Origin: Cherax quadricarinatus
Taxonomy: Eukaryota > Arthropoda > Malacostraca > Decapoda > Parastacidae
DNA: 64,000 nucleotides
Direction: 5' to 3'
NCBI RefSeq assembly: GCF_038502225.1
Contig: NC_091325.1
Location: forward strand, 29,164,459-29,228,458
A program made the translations under genes and the position numbers. Shown one piece after another: positions 45,568 to 56,887 of this stretch (position 1 is the stretch's first letter; each line of letters starts with the position of its first letter). The notes beneath the pieces are model-generated. The model worked only from the letters and a program-made list of their open reading frames with translations, did not search any database and was not told where the DNA came from.

Positions 45568-46591
45568 TGTTACAAAAAACGCAATTCTAAAAGCTTAGAT
45601 ATCTCCAGTGAATACTAGAATGGACTGCCCTTCCAGCATCCAGCCTGTTACTGGGTTTTCGTAACAAGTAGTCAGTATCCTTGTCCAATTATCCATTAGA
45701 ATTCAGTATGATTCAATAGTGCTTCAGGATTACAACTGGTAGGCTACTAACTAGAGAAATTAAAATTTAATAAATTTATTAAGTCTAGAGGTATATTATC
45801 AAATTAAATTAATCAAGTCAAACAAATTAATAATAATAATAATCACTTCTCTCGAGTTCAATGTAATTGTGCTGAAAGCACATATCACATTTATAATTCT
45901 TAAGTACCGTCTGGTACATTAACATTTAATAAGATATTACAAATATGTACAAGTAAGTTTGTGTGTATGTGTGTAAGTGCTCTAAGTGTTCGCTATGTCT
46001 CACGACTTGTCTAGACTTAAACAAGTGACTGACAAAGTCCTCAAATAAACTAACTTCTTGACCAACTGGCAGTCAGAACAGTCTGCTTGAACAATAAAAA
46101 GAATGCTAAGCCCAATAGCAATATAACAAGCAACTGCGACACAGAATCAGGAACAAGGAGATAATATAACGACACTAAGTAGGGACCATCTGCAGATCCT
46201 CCACAAGTCACAAAACTCCCATACTACTGAATCTAAGTTCAGCATAAGAAAATCCTCGACTGTGATAATACAGAGATACCAGTACAAGTTAGGTCAGAAG
46301 CTACAGCTCAGGACCTGAGTTACTCAGAGTGTCTGTGAGACACACTACCTCAGTACAACGTCGAAAATCTATACAATGTTCTGTGAACAGAGTTCTACAG
46401 AACTAACAAGAATAATGAGACAATCTGTCCAACCACCAAGAGAGTCTAGACCAGACTGAATACTTCAGGCGAGGTGAGGACACCCCCCCTCGATCACGTG
46501 ATAGCTCCGTGGGTTGCTGCCCAGCAAGAAGCCGGCAGGGAAACGAGCAAAGAGCGATAATTACAGTAGTTAGACAATCAAGACTTGAACT
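45568..46591 (-). repeat. Gypsy 5' LTR (right), first segment
   Basis: Matches the left LTR from TGTTACAAAAAACG to CAAGACTTGAACT. It breaks where LINE C begins, inside sequence that in the left LTR continues GAGCACACATG. The last 185 bp of the LTR are at 49,568-49,752, ending GGGGTTGCAACA. Confidence 0.92.
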
Positions 46592-49567
46592 ACCTGGAGT
46601 TTACCTGGAGAGAGTTCCGGGGGTCAACACCCCCGCGGCCCGGTCTGTGGCCAGGCCTCCTGGTGGATCAGAGCCTGATCAACCAGGCTGTTGCTGCTGG
46701 CTGCACGCAAACCAACGTACGAGCCACAGCCCGGCTGATCAGGAACTGAATTTAGGTGCTTGTCCAGTACCAGCTTGAAGACTGCCAGGGGTCTGTTGGT
46801 AATCCCCCTTATGTGTGCTGGGAGGCAGTTGAACAGTCTCGGGCCCCTGACACTTATTGTATGGTCTCTTAACGTGCTAGTGACACCCCTGCTTTTCATT
46901 GGGGGGATGGTGCATCGTCTGCCAAGTCTTTTGCTTTCGTAGTGAGTGATTTTCGTGTGCAAGTTCGGTACTAGACCCTCTAGGATTTTCCAGGTGTATA
47001 TAATCATGTATCTCTCCCTCCTGCGTTCCAGGGAATACAGGTTTAGGAACCTCAAGCGCTCCCAGTAATTGAGGTGTTTTATCTCCGTTATGCGCGCCGT
47101 GAAAGTTCTCTGTACATTTTCTAGGTCGGCAATTTCACCTGCCTTGAAAGGTGCTGTTAGTGTGCAGCAATATTCCAGCCTAGATAGAACAAGTGACCTG
47201 AAGAGTGTCATCATGGGCTTGGCCTCCCTAGTTTTGAAGGTTCTCATTATCCATCCTGTCATTTTTCTAGCAGATGCGATTGATACAATGTTATGGTCCT
47301 TGAAGGTGAGATCCTCCGACATGATCACTCCCAGGTCTTTGACGTTGGTGTTTCGCTCTATTTTGTGGCCAGAATTTGTTTTGTACTCTGATGAAGATTT
47401 AATTTCCTCATGTTTACCATATCTGAGTAATTTAAATTTCTCATCGTTGAACTTCATATTGTTTTCTGCAGCCCACTGAAAGATTTGGTTGATGTCCGCC
47501 TGGAGCTTTGCAGTGTCTGCAATAGAAGACACTGTCATGCAGATTCGTGTGTCATCTGCAAAGGAAGACACGGTGCTGTGGCTGACATCCTTGTCTATGT
47601 CGGATATGAGGATGAGGAACAAGATGGGAGCGAGTACTGTGCCTTGTGGAACAGAGCTTTTCACCGTAGCTGCCTCGGACTTTACTCTGTTGACGACTAC
47701 TCTCTGTGTTCTGTTAGTGAGGAAATTATAGATCCATCGACCGACTTTTCCTGTTATTCCTTTAGCACGCATTTTGTGCGCTATTACGCCATGGTCACAC
47801 TTGTCGAAGGCTTTTGCAAAGTCTGTATATATTACATCTGCATTCTTTTTGTCTTCCAGTGCATTTAGGACCTTGTCGTAGTGATCCAACAGTTGAGACA
47901 GACAGGAGCGACCTGTTCTAAACCCATGTTGCCCTGGGTTGTGTAACTGATGGGTTTCTAGATGGGTGGTGATCTTGCTTCTTAGGACCCTTTCAAAGAT
48001 TTTTATGATATGGGATGTTAGTGCTATTGGTCTGTAGTTCTTTGCTGTTGCTTTACTGCCCCCTTTGTGGAGTGGGGCTATGTCTGTTGTTTTTAGTAAC
48101 TGTGGGACGACCCCCGTGTCCATGCTCCCTCTCCATAGGATGGAAAAGGCTCGTGATAGGGGCTTCTTGCAGTTCTTGATGAACACAGAGTTCCATGAGT
48201 CTGGCCCTGGGGCAGAGTGCATGGGCATATCATTTATCGCCTGTTCGAAGTCATTTGGCGTCAGGATAACATCGGATAGGCTTGTGTTAATCAAATTTTG
48301 TGGCTCATAAAAAATTCATTTTGATCTTCGACTCTCAGTCTGGTTAGCGGCTTGCTAAAAACTGAGTCATATTGGGACTTGAGTAGCTCACTCATTTCCT
48401 TGCTGTCATCTGTGTAGGACCCATCTTGTTTAAGTAGGGGCCCAATACTGGACGTTGTTCTCGATTTTGATTTGGCATAGGAGAAGAAATACTTTGGGTT
48501 TCTTTCGATTTCATTTATGGCTTTTAGTTCTTCCCGCGATTCCTGACTCCTAAAGGATTCTTTTAGCTTAAGTTCGATGCTTGCTATTTCTCTGACCAGT
48601 GTCTCCCTACGCATTTCAGATATATTGACCTCTTTTAGCCGCTCTGTTATTCTTTTCCGTCGCCTGTAAAGGGAGTGCCTGTCTCTTTCTATTTTACATC
48701 TACTCCTCCTTTTTCTTAGAGGAATAAGCCTTGTGCATACATCGAGTGCCACCGAGTTAATCTGTTCTAGGCATAAGTTGGGGTCTGTGTTGCTTAGTAT
48801 ATCTTCCCAGCTTATATCGGTTAGGACTTGGTTTACTTGGTCCCACTTTATGTTTTTGTTATTGAAGTTGAATTTGGTGAATGCTCCCTCGTGACTAATC
48901 TCATTATGTCGGTCTGGGGCTCCGCGCATACATGTCTGAACCTCAATTATGTTGTGATCTGAGTATGTTGTTTTTGATATGGTGACATTTCTTATCCGAT
49001 CATCATTGTTAGTGAAGATGAGGTCTAGTGTATTCTCCAGTCTACTAGGCTCTATTATTTGCTGGTTTAAATTGAATTTTGTGCAGAGATTTAAAAGCTC
49101 GCGTGAGTGTGAGTTTTCATCAGAGCTGCCTCCTGGTTTTATTACTGCAACAATATTATTTGCTATATTCCTCCATTTTAGGTGCCTTAAGTTGAAATCC
49201 CCCAGGAGCAAGATGTAGGGTGCAGGAGCTGGAACATTTTCCAGACAGTGGTCAATTTTTAACAGCTGTTCCTGGAATTGCTGGGATGTTGCATCCGGAG
49301 GCTTGTAGACTACCACAATGACTAGGTTTTGGTTCTCGACCTTTACTGCTAAAACTTCCACTACATCATTTGAGGCATTTAGCAGTTCTGTGCAAACAAG
49401 TGACTCTGCAATGTACAGGCTAACCCCCCCCCCTTTTGCCTGTTCACTCTGTCACATCTGTATAGGTTGTAACCTGGGTTCCATATTTCGTTGTCCAAGT
49501 GATCCTTTATGTGGGTCTCAGTGAAAGCCGCGAACATTGCCTTTGCCTCTGCAAGCAGTCCACATGC
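46592..49567 (-). mobile_element. CR1-like LINE copy C, in Gypsy LTR
   Basis: About 2.98 kb, truncated in the N-terminal endonuclease. The tail reads CCAGGTAAACTCCAGGTA on the minus strand, a short non-poly(A) repeat. It is the longest copy of this family in the window and defines it. It lies between two halves of the Gypsy LTR. No target duplication is visible. Confidence 0.92.
46624..49552 (-). pseudogene. LINE C ORF2: endonuclease and reverse transcriptase
   Basis: Three frames. 49,379-49,627 holds the endonuclease start (TETHIKDHLDNE, GYNLYRCDR). 48,291-49,361 holds endonuclease motifs YKPPDA, LLLGDFNLRHLKW and TYSDHNIIEV (the SDH motif) plus the basic linker. 46,624-48,294 is an uninterrupted 556-residue RT and C terminus with YRPIALTS, DFAKAFDK, VPQGTV and FADDTRI. 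Breaks: a run of nine Cs near 49,426-49,434, and a short deletion near 48,300 (the FF..SHKI end). No RNase H domain. The last 20 codons overlap the 3' hairpin. Compared with copy G the RT is nearly identical. Confidence 0.88.
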
Positions 49568-49752
49568 AGCACACATGTTACATCCTAACAACATAACTAA
49601 GTCAAATAATAATATAAAGCAATACATTTACGATTTAGCTATTATCGCAAATATAAGCAGTATAAAATTATATGAAAAGGTAATATACATTATATTCATA
49701 ATCATAATATACATTATATATATATATTGCAACCCATTCAGGGGTTGCAACA
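49568..49752 (-). repeat. Gypsy 5' LTR (right), second segment
   Basis: AGCACACATGTTACATCCTA to GGGGTTGCAACA, matching the left LTR end (39,185-39,362). It has a slightly longer AT repeat (TATATATATAT) and an extra AAT. Confidence 0.92.
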
Positions 49753-50162
49753 CTGATCATGCTTACTTACTATATTTTGCACAAAGCAGTGATAATCACT
49801 TCCATTGATTAAATCATCTGGACTAATAGTGTCCGTCTGTATGTCAGGACAGGTTAACTTGACCTTAGCTGCTTTCAGTGCTACAAATGTTTCTTTTAAT
49901 CCCTGGATATGCACAGACTTAGGCAAACCATCTACTACCACAGCTTCTACTGTCTTTTTCCTGTTTCATAGACCAACAGTGAATTTGGCTAGGTCATATG
50001 TCTGTTTACAAGAATTTTGGAAAAAAAACAGCTATATCTAACTGTACTTTGGCATAGGGTCATATATTCAGTTTTTGCAACACTGTTCTTCTTATGAAGG
50101 ACCTTTGTGAGCCTTGATCAAATAATGTTAGCACATTGGTTTTGTGTAATTTGTAAGATAAC
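49753..50162 (-). pseudogene. BEL/Pao protease (DUF1758-type)
   Basis: Minus strand: LFDQGSQRSFIRRTVLQKL near 50,060-50,140 is the Pao aspartic-protease motif with Asp-x-Gly-Ser; the usual Thr or Ser after Asp is Gln here, which may impair activity. It continues into VVDGLPKSVHIQGLK and LTCPDIQTD (49,738-49,941). A frame break lies at about 49,950-50,040, where an A-rich run occurs. The frame is then cut by the Gypsy insertion at 49,752 and its continuation is at 38,177. Confidence 0.84.
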
Positions 50163-50871
50163 TCATGCTATTGGGAGAGCAGTCGCTTTAAACTTATCTC
50201 TCACATTAAATGCTGTTCCTTGCTGGCTTCCTGATTCTGTGGAAGTCTGCTGTTCAGCAAAAGTATTTGGATATGATTCTGTATGATGCATACCTTTGCA
50301 TTTAAAACACTTCAGTGAGCATTTTCCTCCCTTGTGTTCACCTAAACACTTGGTGCGCCTTTTCAACTGATGAGTGCATTGTTTACGTGCCTCCAATGAT
50401 GTGTGTTCTGTCACAAGTACACATTTTGGAGTATGTTTATGTGTGACAATCTGTTTACTGTCTGCTGTATTCACAGCTTGATAAATGCCTATATGGGATT
50501 TCCCATTATGTGGTTTAGTGGGAATAGGTATACTGAGTTGAAAGTTTATTATCCACAGGATTTGTGGCCGTTTCATCTTGTCTCATTGCTTGCATGCATG
50601 AAACTATTGCTTGTAAACCATTGCTAATTTCTTCACAAGTGAAATAGTGTTTATTGAACATAATATTTAATCATTCAATAGTTTGTGGTGACAGCTTATC
50701 CTGTACAATACCACTGATAAACCAATCACATTGCCTTAGGTCATATTTAGCACCTAGAGATCTGAGACTACTGTCTAATGTGATCCTAAATACCTGTAAG
50801 TCTGAAAACAATGTTTGGGTGGCTTCAAACTTATTTTGAGACTGCATGTCTAACCCTGGCCTTGTCAGCAT
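50163..50871 (-). pseudogene. BEL/Pao gag C-terminal part with zinc knuckles
   Basis: The frame 50,163-50,576 carries Cys/His clusters of the Pao type (CTHQLKRRTKCLGEH, GGKCSLKCFKCKGMHHTESY), binding element RNA. The frame 50,671-50,871 holds the preceding helical Gag part (FRITLDSSLRSLGA, DWFISGIVQDKLSPQTIE). The two are separated by stops near 50,600-50,670. CR1 element E interrupts gag at about 50,872, and its N-terminal half is at 54,795 and beyond. Confidence 0.82.
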
Positions 50872-50878
50872 CAGTGGT

Positions 50879-50945
50879 GATGTGTACTTAGCTCAGCGGT
50901 GACATGTACTTAGCTCAATGGTGACTTGTACTTAGCTCAGTGAGG
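50879..50945 (+). repeat. 22-bp repeats in CR1 E 5' UTR
   Basis: Three successive copies of GGTGACATGTACTTAGCTCA plus two bases, with small variants (GGTGATGTG, GGTGACTTG). They lie 33 bp upstream of the ORF1 ATG. Tandem 5' UTR repeats act as promoter units in some LINEs; here that is only inference. Confidence 0.7.
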
Positions 50946-50977
50946 ATGTTAGTGTACTCTCCTTGGTCTGAACCAAG

Positions 50978-51796
50978 ATGCCCTCCATCGAGCAACTTTA
51001 CCAGCAGCTTAAGGAAGAATTGAGGGTAGTGAAGATGGAGATACGGCGATTGACTGAGGAAAACAAGAGGAATCATAATTCTCCTGTTTTGAGTCCTCAG
51101 GTCAAGAAGGGAACCTGGACAGTGGCTGGACAGCATGGAATGAAGTTGACGATCAAGAAGAGGAACGGAAAGGTAGAAATGATGAAGAAAGAGACTGCTG
51201 TGGAAACTGTTGTGGAATCATCCAACACATTCTCCATGCTTCTCGACAAATTTGAGTCGACTACTGGAAATGTCACGACGAACGATGCCAAGGAAGGTAA
51301 GAATATTGTTGTTGTTGGGGATAGCCAGGTTAGGTACATGGATAGGGCATTCTGCTTGAATGACAGGAGTAGGAGACAGAGAGTTTGCTTTCCTGGGGCT
51401 GGGATAGAGGATATTGTTAGCCAGCTTGACAACATCATGAACGGTAATGGGATCAATCCTATTATCTGTCTCAGTGCTGGAGGCAATGATGTAGGCTAGC
51501 GTTGAAGTGAGGATTTAGTTAGAAGGTTCAGGACAGCAATAGACATAATTAGGCACCCTGTTATATGTGGCATTTTGCCAAGAAGGGGTGTTGGAAATGA
51601 ATGGTTGTCCAGAGCAATTGGTATTAATTGTTGGCTGGATAAACGCTTTAAGGATAATGCAGTAACATTTATTGACAACTTCTATGGCCGAAATGACATG
51701 TATGCCAGGGATGAGGTTCACTTATTCAGGGCAGGTTCGGGTTTTCTTGCTAACTCAGTTGACTTTAAACTAGGATTAGTTAGAGGTATGGGTTAA
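50978..51796 (+). pseudogene. CR1 E ORF1 with SGNH esterase domain
   Basis: Starts at ATG 50,978 with a predicted coiled coil (EQLYQQLKEELRVVKMEIRR). A linker and an SGNH-hydrolase-like domain follow: GDSQVRY (the nucleophile Ser is residue 116), LSAGGNDVG (block III, Asn), and DEVHLFRAG (block V, the Asp/His pair) near 51,710. This esterase type is known from ORF1 proteins of CR1/L2-clade LINEs. The frame is interrupted only by TAG at 51,497 and TGA at 51,503 just after GGNDVG, and is otherwise open to 51,796. All four catalytic positions are still present. Confidence 0.84.
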
Positions 51797-51948
51797 GAAA
51801 TGACAAATAATGAGTATGGATATATTGATTTATGCTCTGATATTAAGAATCTTAATAGTAACTGTCATTGAGTACCTCTGGGTAATGATAATTTCAGAAA
51901 TTATGTAAGAACAAAGATGAATAGGAAAAATGAGCAGAAGAAAAGCAT

Positions 51949-54580
51949 ATGATGGTATTTTATACTAACAGTCGAAGTGCAAGAAATAAGTTTAATGAAC
52001 TATGTTTGGTAGCATGTGCTGGGAACTTTGATGTCATTGCATTAACTGAAACATGGTATGATTTAAAGAGTCGGGATATGATAGCTGAGTGTAATATTCA
52101 AGGGTTGAAGTTGTTCCATGTGGGAAGAGTTGCATTATATCTTCAAGAAAATATTAACTGTTGCATAAAAACAGGTATAAAAATAGATGGAAAAGTAACA
52201 GAATCTGTTTGGGTAGAGTTTGTAGAAGGTCAAGAAAAACTAATTCTAGGTGTAACATACCGACCTCCAGGCTTGGATCACGATAGAGGGAGACTTCTTT
52301 GGGACGAAATTGTTAGGGCTTCTAGACACAATAACAGTGATAGTAGGGGATTTTATCTTTAGCCAAATTGACTGGAATTCTTTGACAGGTAATCTGGAGT
52401 CCAGTGACTTTATGGAAACAGTTCAGGACTGGTTTCTGAAGCAGAGCGTAACAGAGCCTACCAGGGGTAATAATTTGCTAGATCTTGTCTTGTCAAATAA
52501 GGAAACACTCGTAAATAATCTGGAGATCACTGAAGAGCTTGGCGCAAGTGATCACAAATCCATCACTTTCAGCATTAACTGGGAATACAAGAATAATGAT
52601 AATACGGTAAAAATCCCAGATTTTCGTTGTGCCGATTATAATGGACTTAGGGAACACCTGTCAAATCTCGATTGGGGTTATCTAGCTAATGATTCTATTG
52701 ACGATGATCATACTTATGATTGTGAAGGAATCTGCATTTATGATTTTTTCTTAATGTACACCATGCTCAGAGTATATACATTCCCCAGAGAGAAATTAGG
52801 TCTAATAAGATCCCAAATGGGTTAACAGGAGGCTAAAGCATTTATTAGGGGAGAAAAGAGGAATTTATAGACGCATCAGAAGAGGAGAGGTTAACCTTAC
52901 TGACCAATATGTTCAGCTTAAAAGAGAAGCAGAAAAGGGGGATTAGAAAGGCTAAACGTGACTATGAAATTAGAGTTGCTAATGAATCAAAGACCCATCC
53001 AAAGGGCTTCTTTCAAGTGTATAGAACGAAGGTGAAGGAGAAAGTAGGACCTCTGAAAATTGGGAATGGACAGCTGACAGATAACGAACTGAAAATGTGT
53101 TCCTTATTTAATGGCTGTTTTTTGTCTGTTTTTACACAGGAAGACATAAATGAGATTCCAGAAACTAACAATTATCCCGATGAACTCAAATTAACTAATA
53201 TTACTGTCACGAGGGACGTGGTTATCAAACAGATAGACAAACTGAAGCAAAATAAGTCCCCGGGACCTGATGAGTTGCTTTGAAGGGTACTTAAGGAATG
53301 CAGGATGGAGCTTATTCAGCCATTAACGAGTGTGTTTAATGTGTCCATCCTTACCGGTGTTGTGCCAGAGGGATAAGTCCACTCCTTTAAATTACCGTCC
53401 AATAAGCCTGACATCTATAGTAGGCAAGTTATTAGAATCAATTAGTGCTGACATTATTAGAAGTCACCTTGAAAAGCATAATTTGATTAATGAATCTCAG
53501 CATGGGTTCCTGAGAGGTCATTCCTGCCTGACAAATTTATTGACGTTCTTCAGTAGAACATTTGAGGCAGTGGACAGTGATAAAGAATATGATATTGTTT
53601 ATTTGGATTTTAGTAAAGCCTTCGATAGAGCACCTCATAAGAGACACTTAAGAAAAGTGGAAGCTCATGGTATAGGAGGTAAAGTTCTAGCATGGATAGA
53701 GGCATGCATTGCTAATAGAAAGCAGAGAGTTTCCATTAATGGGGTCAAATCTGAATGGAGATTAGTCACTAGTGGCATTCCACAAGGATCAGTTTTAGGC
53801 CCTCTCTTGTTCATAATTTACACTAATGACCTTGATGAAGGGATTACGAGTGACATGAGTAAATTTGCTGATGATACAAAGATAGGCCATATAATTCATT
53901 CTGAGAAGGATAGCAATGAACTCTAGGAGGATTTGGACAAATTAATGTCTTGGTCTGAAAAATGGCAGATGAAGTTTAATGTGGATAAGTGTAAGGTACT
54001 AGTCCTTGGTAATGAAAATAACCCTCGAAGCTATAAACTAGGTGAAGTAGAGCTTGATCGCACAGAATGTGAAAAAGACTTGGGAGTTATGATAAGCAGA
54101 AATCTAAAGCCAAGACAGCAGTGCCTTAGTATGTGCAACAAGGCTAGCAGATTACTAGGATTTATCTCTAGAAGTATACGTAACAGAAGTCCAAAAGTTA
54201 TTTTACAGCTCTATACCTCACTAGTGAGGCCTCATTTGGATTATACCGCTCAGTTTTGGTTTCCTTACTACAGGATGGATAAGGGCTCATTGGAGAACAT
54301 ACAGAGAAGAATGGCTAAAATTACTTACTGTGTAAGGAATCTCCCGTATGAAGATAGACTTAAAGCCTTAAATTTCCACTCTCTGGAGAGATGTAGAATG
54401 AGAGGAGATATCATTGAAGTGTATAAGTGGATGACGGGCATAAACAAAGGAGATATTAATAAAGTACTGAGGGTGTCGAACCAGATAATAACCAGAAATA
54501 ATGAATTTAAGTTGGAAAAATTTAGATTTAGGAAGGACATAATTAAGCATTGGTTTTCTAACAGAGTTGTGGAAGCATAG
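51949..54580 (+). pseudogene. CR1 E ORF2: endonuclease and reverse transcriptase, broken
   Basis: Endonuclease: YTNSRSARNKFNEL, VIALTETW (the catalytic Glu), VGDFIFSQIDW and GASDHKSI (the Asp-His pair). Some 20-30 residues are missing in the middle near 52,110. RT: SPGPDEL, NYRPISLTSIVGK, YLDFSKAFDRAPH, SGIPQGSVLGPLLF and FADDTKIGH, then thumb and C terminus (LVRPHLDY, KLEKFRFRKDI). Stops or frameshifts lie near 52,360, 52,825, 53,283, 53,330, 53,926 and 54,580. The last stop is in the short NRVVEA region where the satellite copy at 3,899-4,153 continues open. Confidence 0.88.
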
Positions 54581-54794
54581 AGCAATTTTCTCAGTTGGGT
54601 GATCGAGGCTTGGACCTTGGGTAGCTTTAAAAAGAGATTGGACAAATATATAAGTGGGAGGGACTGGGTTTGATTGGTGTCATTGAGTAAGGAAGTAAAT
54701 TCTTGGGTAGCTTTGGGTAGAGGTTGTTTTGATAAGGACCTGCCTTGCATGGGCCAGTAGACCTTCTGCAGTTCTCCTCCATTCTTATGTTCTT

Positions 54795-55143
54795 AAAGTA
54801 ATTGTCTGCTAAGACATATAAGGCTATTTGATAATTGCCTTTAACCACCAGAAATGACTTAATAAATTTGTAGGGTTCTCCCTTCACAAGACATTTAAGA
54901 TAAATGAACTTAGCTATCTCATCTATGTCAGTTTGTGAATGTACAATGGACTGAAAACCACTAATATACTCTTCGAAATTATGACCTTGGAAAATAGGCA
55001 ATGACAAGGTAGGTAAGCTTAGTAATGGAACACCTGTTGTGGCAGGTGTTGTGCCAGATGTTGTTGCAGGTGTAACAGATGTTTGACCACTAGTTACAGT
55101 GGGTCTCTGTGACAGTTTTACAGCAGGTACCCTGTACTCCTGT
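54795..55143 (-). pseudogene. BEL/Pao gag, DUF1759-type segment
   Basis: Minus strand: a Thr/Pro/Val-rich linker (VTPATTSGTTPATTGVP), then LSLPIFQGHNFEEYISGFQS and the helical segment ISGFQSIVHSQTD...KFIYLKCLVKGEP, ending ALYVLADNYF at 54,795. The LPxFxG start is the signature of the Pao Gag DUF1759 region. It is cut at 54,794 by CR1 E; the 126-residue ORF extending to 54,627 therefore runs on into the CR1 tail and its C-terminal part is not Gag. Confidence 0.83.
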
Positions 55144-55846
55144 TTACCTGGAGAGAGTTCCGGGGGTCAACGCCCCCGTGGCCCGGTCTGTGACCAGGCC
55201 TCCTGGTGGATCAGAGCCTGATCAACCAGGCTGTTGCTGCTGGCTGCACGCAAACCAACGTACGAGCCACAGCCCGGCTGGTCAGGAACCGACTTTAGGT
55301 GCTTGTCCAGTGCCAGCTTGAAGACTGCCAGGGGTCTGTTGGTAATCCCCCTTATGTATGCTGGGAGGCAGTTGAACAGTCTCGGGCCCCTGACACTTAT
55401 TGTATGGTCTCTTAACGTGCTAGTGACACCCCTGCTTTTCATTGGGGGGATGTTGCATCGTCTGCCAAGTCTTTTGCTTTCGTAGTGAGTGATTTTCGTG
55501 TGCAAGTTCGGTACTAGTCCCTCTAGGATTTTCCAGGTGTATATAATCATGTATCTCTCCCGCCTGCGTTCCAGGGAATGCAGTTTTAGGACCCTCAAGC
55601 GCTCCCAGTAATTGAGGTGTTTTATCTCCGTTATGTGCACCGTGAAGGTTCTCTGTACATTTTCTAGGTCAGCAATTTCACCTGCCTTGAAAGGTGCTGT
55701 TAGTGTGCAGCAGTATTCCAGCCTAGATAGAACAAGTGACCTGAAGAGTGTCATCATGGGCTTGGCCTCCCTAGTTTTGAAGGTTCTCATTATCCATCCT
55801 GTCATTTTTCTAGCAGATGCGATTGATACAATGTTATGGTCCTTGA
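55144..55846 (-). mobile_element. CR1-like LINE copy F, 0.7-kb 3' piece in Pao gag
   Basis: Matches the last 700 bp of copies C and G; the frame 55,167-55,805 (TGWIMRTFKTREAKPMMTLF to the family C terminus) is uninterrupted. Severe 5' truncation at a point homologous to 47,297 in copy C. The terminal hairpin is intact. No target duplication seen. Confidence 0.9.
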
Positions 55847-56101
55847 TTGCTGATCACTAAAAGAATCCAAAACATTTTTAATGTCATCCTCAGATGGATT
55901 TGATTATAGGAATTCACTTTAATATTTTGCATAATCTGAATTAATTATTTCCAGACGTTGTGTAAGTAATTCCACTTTTACCTCAAGATCATCAAAATCT
56001 ATGTTTGTATCTTGAGTTAACCCTGTACAGGCTGAAATTAGATTGTCTAATTGCGTAATCTTAGGCTATAAAAACTGAAACTGAATTTTCAAACAAGTCA
56101 T
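55847..56101 (-). pseudogene. BEL/Pao gag N terminus
   Basis: ATG at 56,099-56,101 (minus strand) starts a short frame that soon meets a stop. It continues with a Leu/Asp/Glu-rich, probably coiled-coil segment (QLDNLISACTGL, DFDDLEVKVELLTQRLEII), as is usual at Pao Gag N termini. A second stop follows near 55,925. It leads into LINE F at 55,846; gag resumes beyond it at 55,143. Confidence 0.72.
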
Positions 56102-56887
56102 TTTAATGTGAATACTGATAATTTTAGCACCACACTTAGAATGTATAAAAACACTGCACTGCTGTAAACAGTTGAGTTTCGTTATGCTCAAGTCAACAAT
56201 AATCGAGTCAGACACTACTGACCCACTGAGCATAACCTCAGGGTCAATGACCTTGAAGGGTACAGGGTACTTATGGCTGGACGATGCCTTCTGTCCTGTG
56301 TCAGTACTGTCTGAGCTTAGAACACTGCTGAGTCACCACAAATAATGTCATTATACACTTCATTCACTAAACATCTATATAAATGTCACTGTATAACTGT
56401 AAATCACATATATATTTCTTACACATATAAAAATATCACTGTTAATATATGAAAGCTTACACTTTATATATAGTTTCCTTTAATATAACAGTTAAATCTG
56501 TAAGAGACAAACATACACAATCTTGTCTCTTAATATCTGTCTATAAACATTATAAACACTGTGTATATACACTCAGACAAACTGAACACCATCTGGGCTG
56601 ATGCTGTCATCAGCAATTCATGAGCTTGAGAGTCAGTGGATGACGGGTGCCATCCTCTGTTTTCTGTTGGTGTTGGGTGAGCCAGCCTCTAGGGGACTCT
56701 GGGTGTCTCCAATTTTCTATTGGCTGCATTCTCTTTGAGCCTGAAGGGACTCACACTGATTTATATTGTAAAAATACTAGTTTTACGGCCTTTTTCGAAG
56801 GACCTTGGCTCATAAGTTATTTGTACACTATAGTACAACATATTTGGACCACAATATGACCTTTATCTGGTTTGAGCATGACCAACT
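56102..56887 (-). other. BEL/Pao leader
   Basis: A 786-bp AT-rich leader between the right LTR and gag. Just inside the LTR (minus strand) the sequence reads AGTTGGTCATGCTCAAACC. TGGTCATGCTC begins with the TGG expected of a primer-binding site, but I cannot assign the tRNA. The ORFs at 56,647-56,859 and 56,817-57,023 lack motifs. Confidence 0.6.

Larger units (their letters stand above)
38178..49752 (-). mobile_element. Gypsy-like LTR retrotransposon nested in BEL/Pao
   Basis: LTRs 38,178-39,362 and 45,568-49,752 (interrupted) both start TGTTACAAAAAAC and end GGGGTTGCAACA. The flanking pentamers CTGAA (38,173-38,177) and CTGAT (49,753-49,757) are a probable 5-bp target duplication with one change. 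Coding is on the minus strand: leader and primer site next to the right LTR, gag, protease, an integrase zinc-binding piece and an RNase H piece. LINE D (42,878-45,291) sits between leader and gag, and LINE C (46,592-49,567) in the right LTR. The RT domain is missing and the order of the last two pieces is unusual. LTRs differ at only a few percent in their first 100 bp, so it is younger than the Pao host. Confidence 0.92.
50872..54794 (+). mobile_element. CR1 LINE E, near full length, in Pao gag
   Basis: A 3.9-kb plus-strand element with a 5' UTR containing three copies of a 22-bp repeat, ORF1 with an SGNH-esterase domain, ORF2 with endonuclease and RT, and a tail CATTCTTATGTTCTTA of the octamer type seen in CR1. 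Domain content, with no RNase H and an esterase in ORF1, is that of the CR1/L2 group. Frames carry several stops and indels, so it is dead. The Pao gag sequence continues on both sides. No clear target duplication. Confidence 0.9.

Noticed and set aside
51097..51486. 129-residue minus-strand ORF
   Set aside because: Lies opposite the CR1 ORF1 esterase region, which has recognisable motifs; treated as a shadow.
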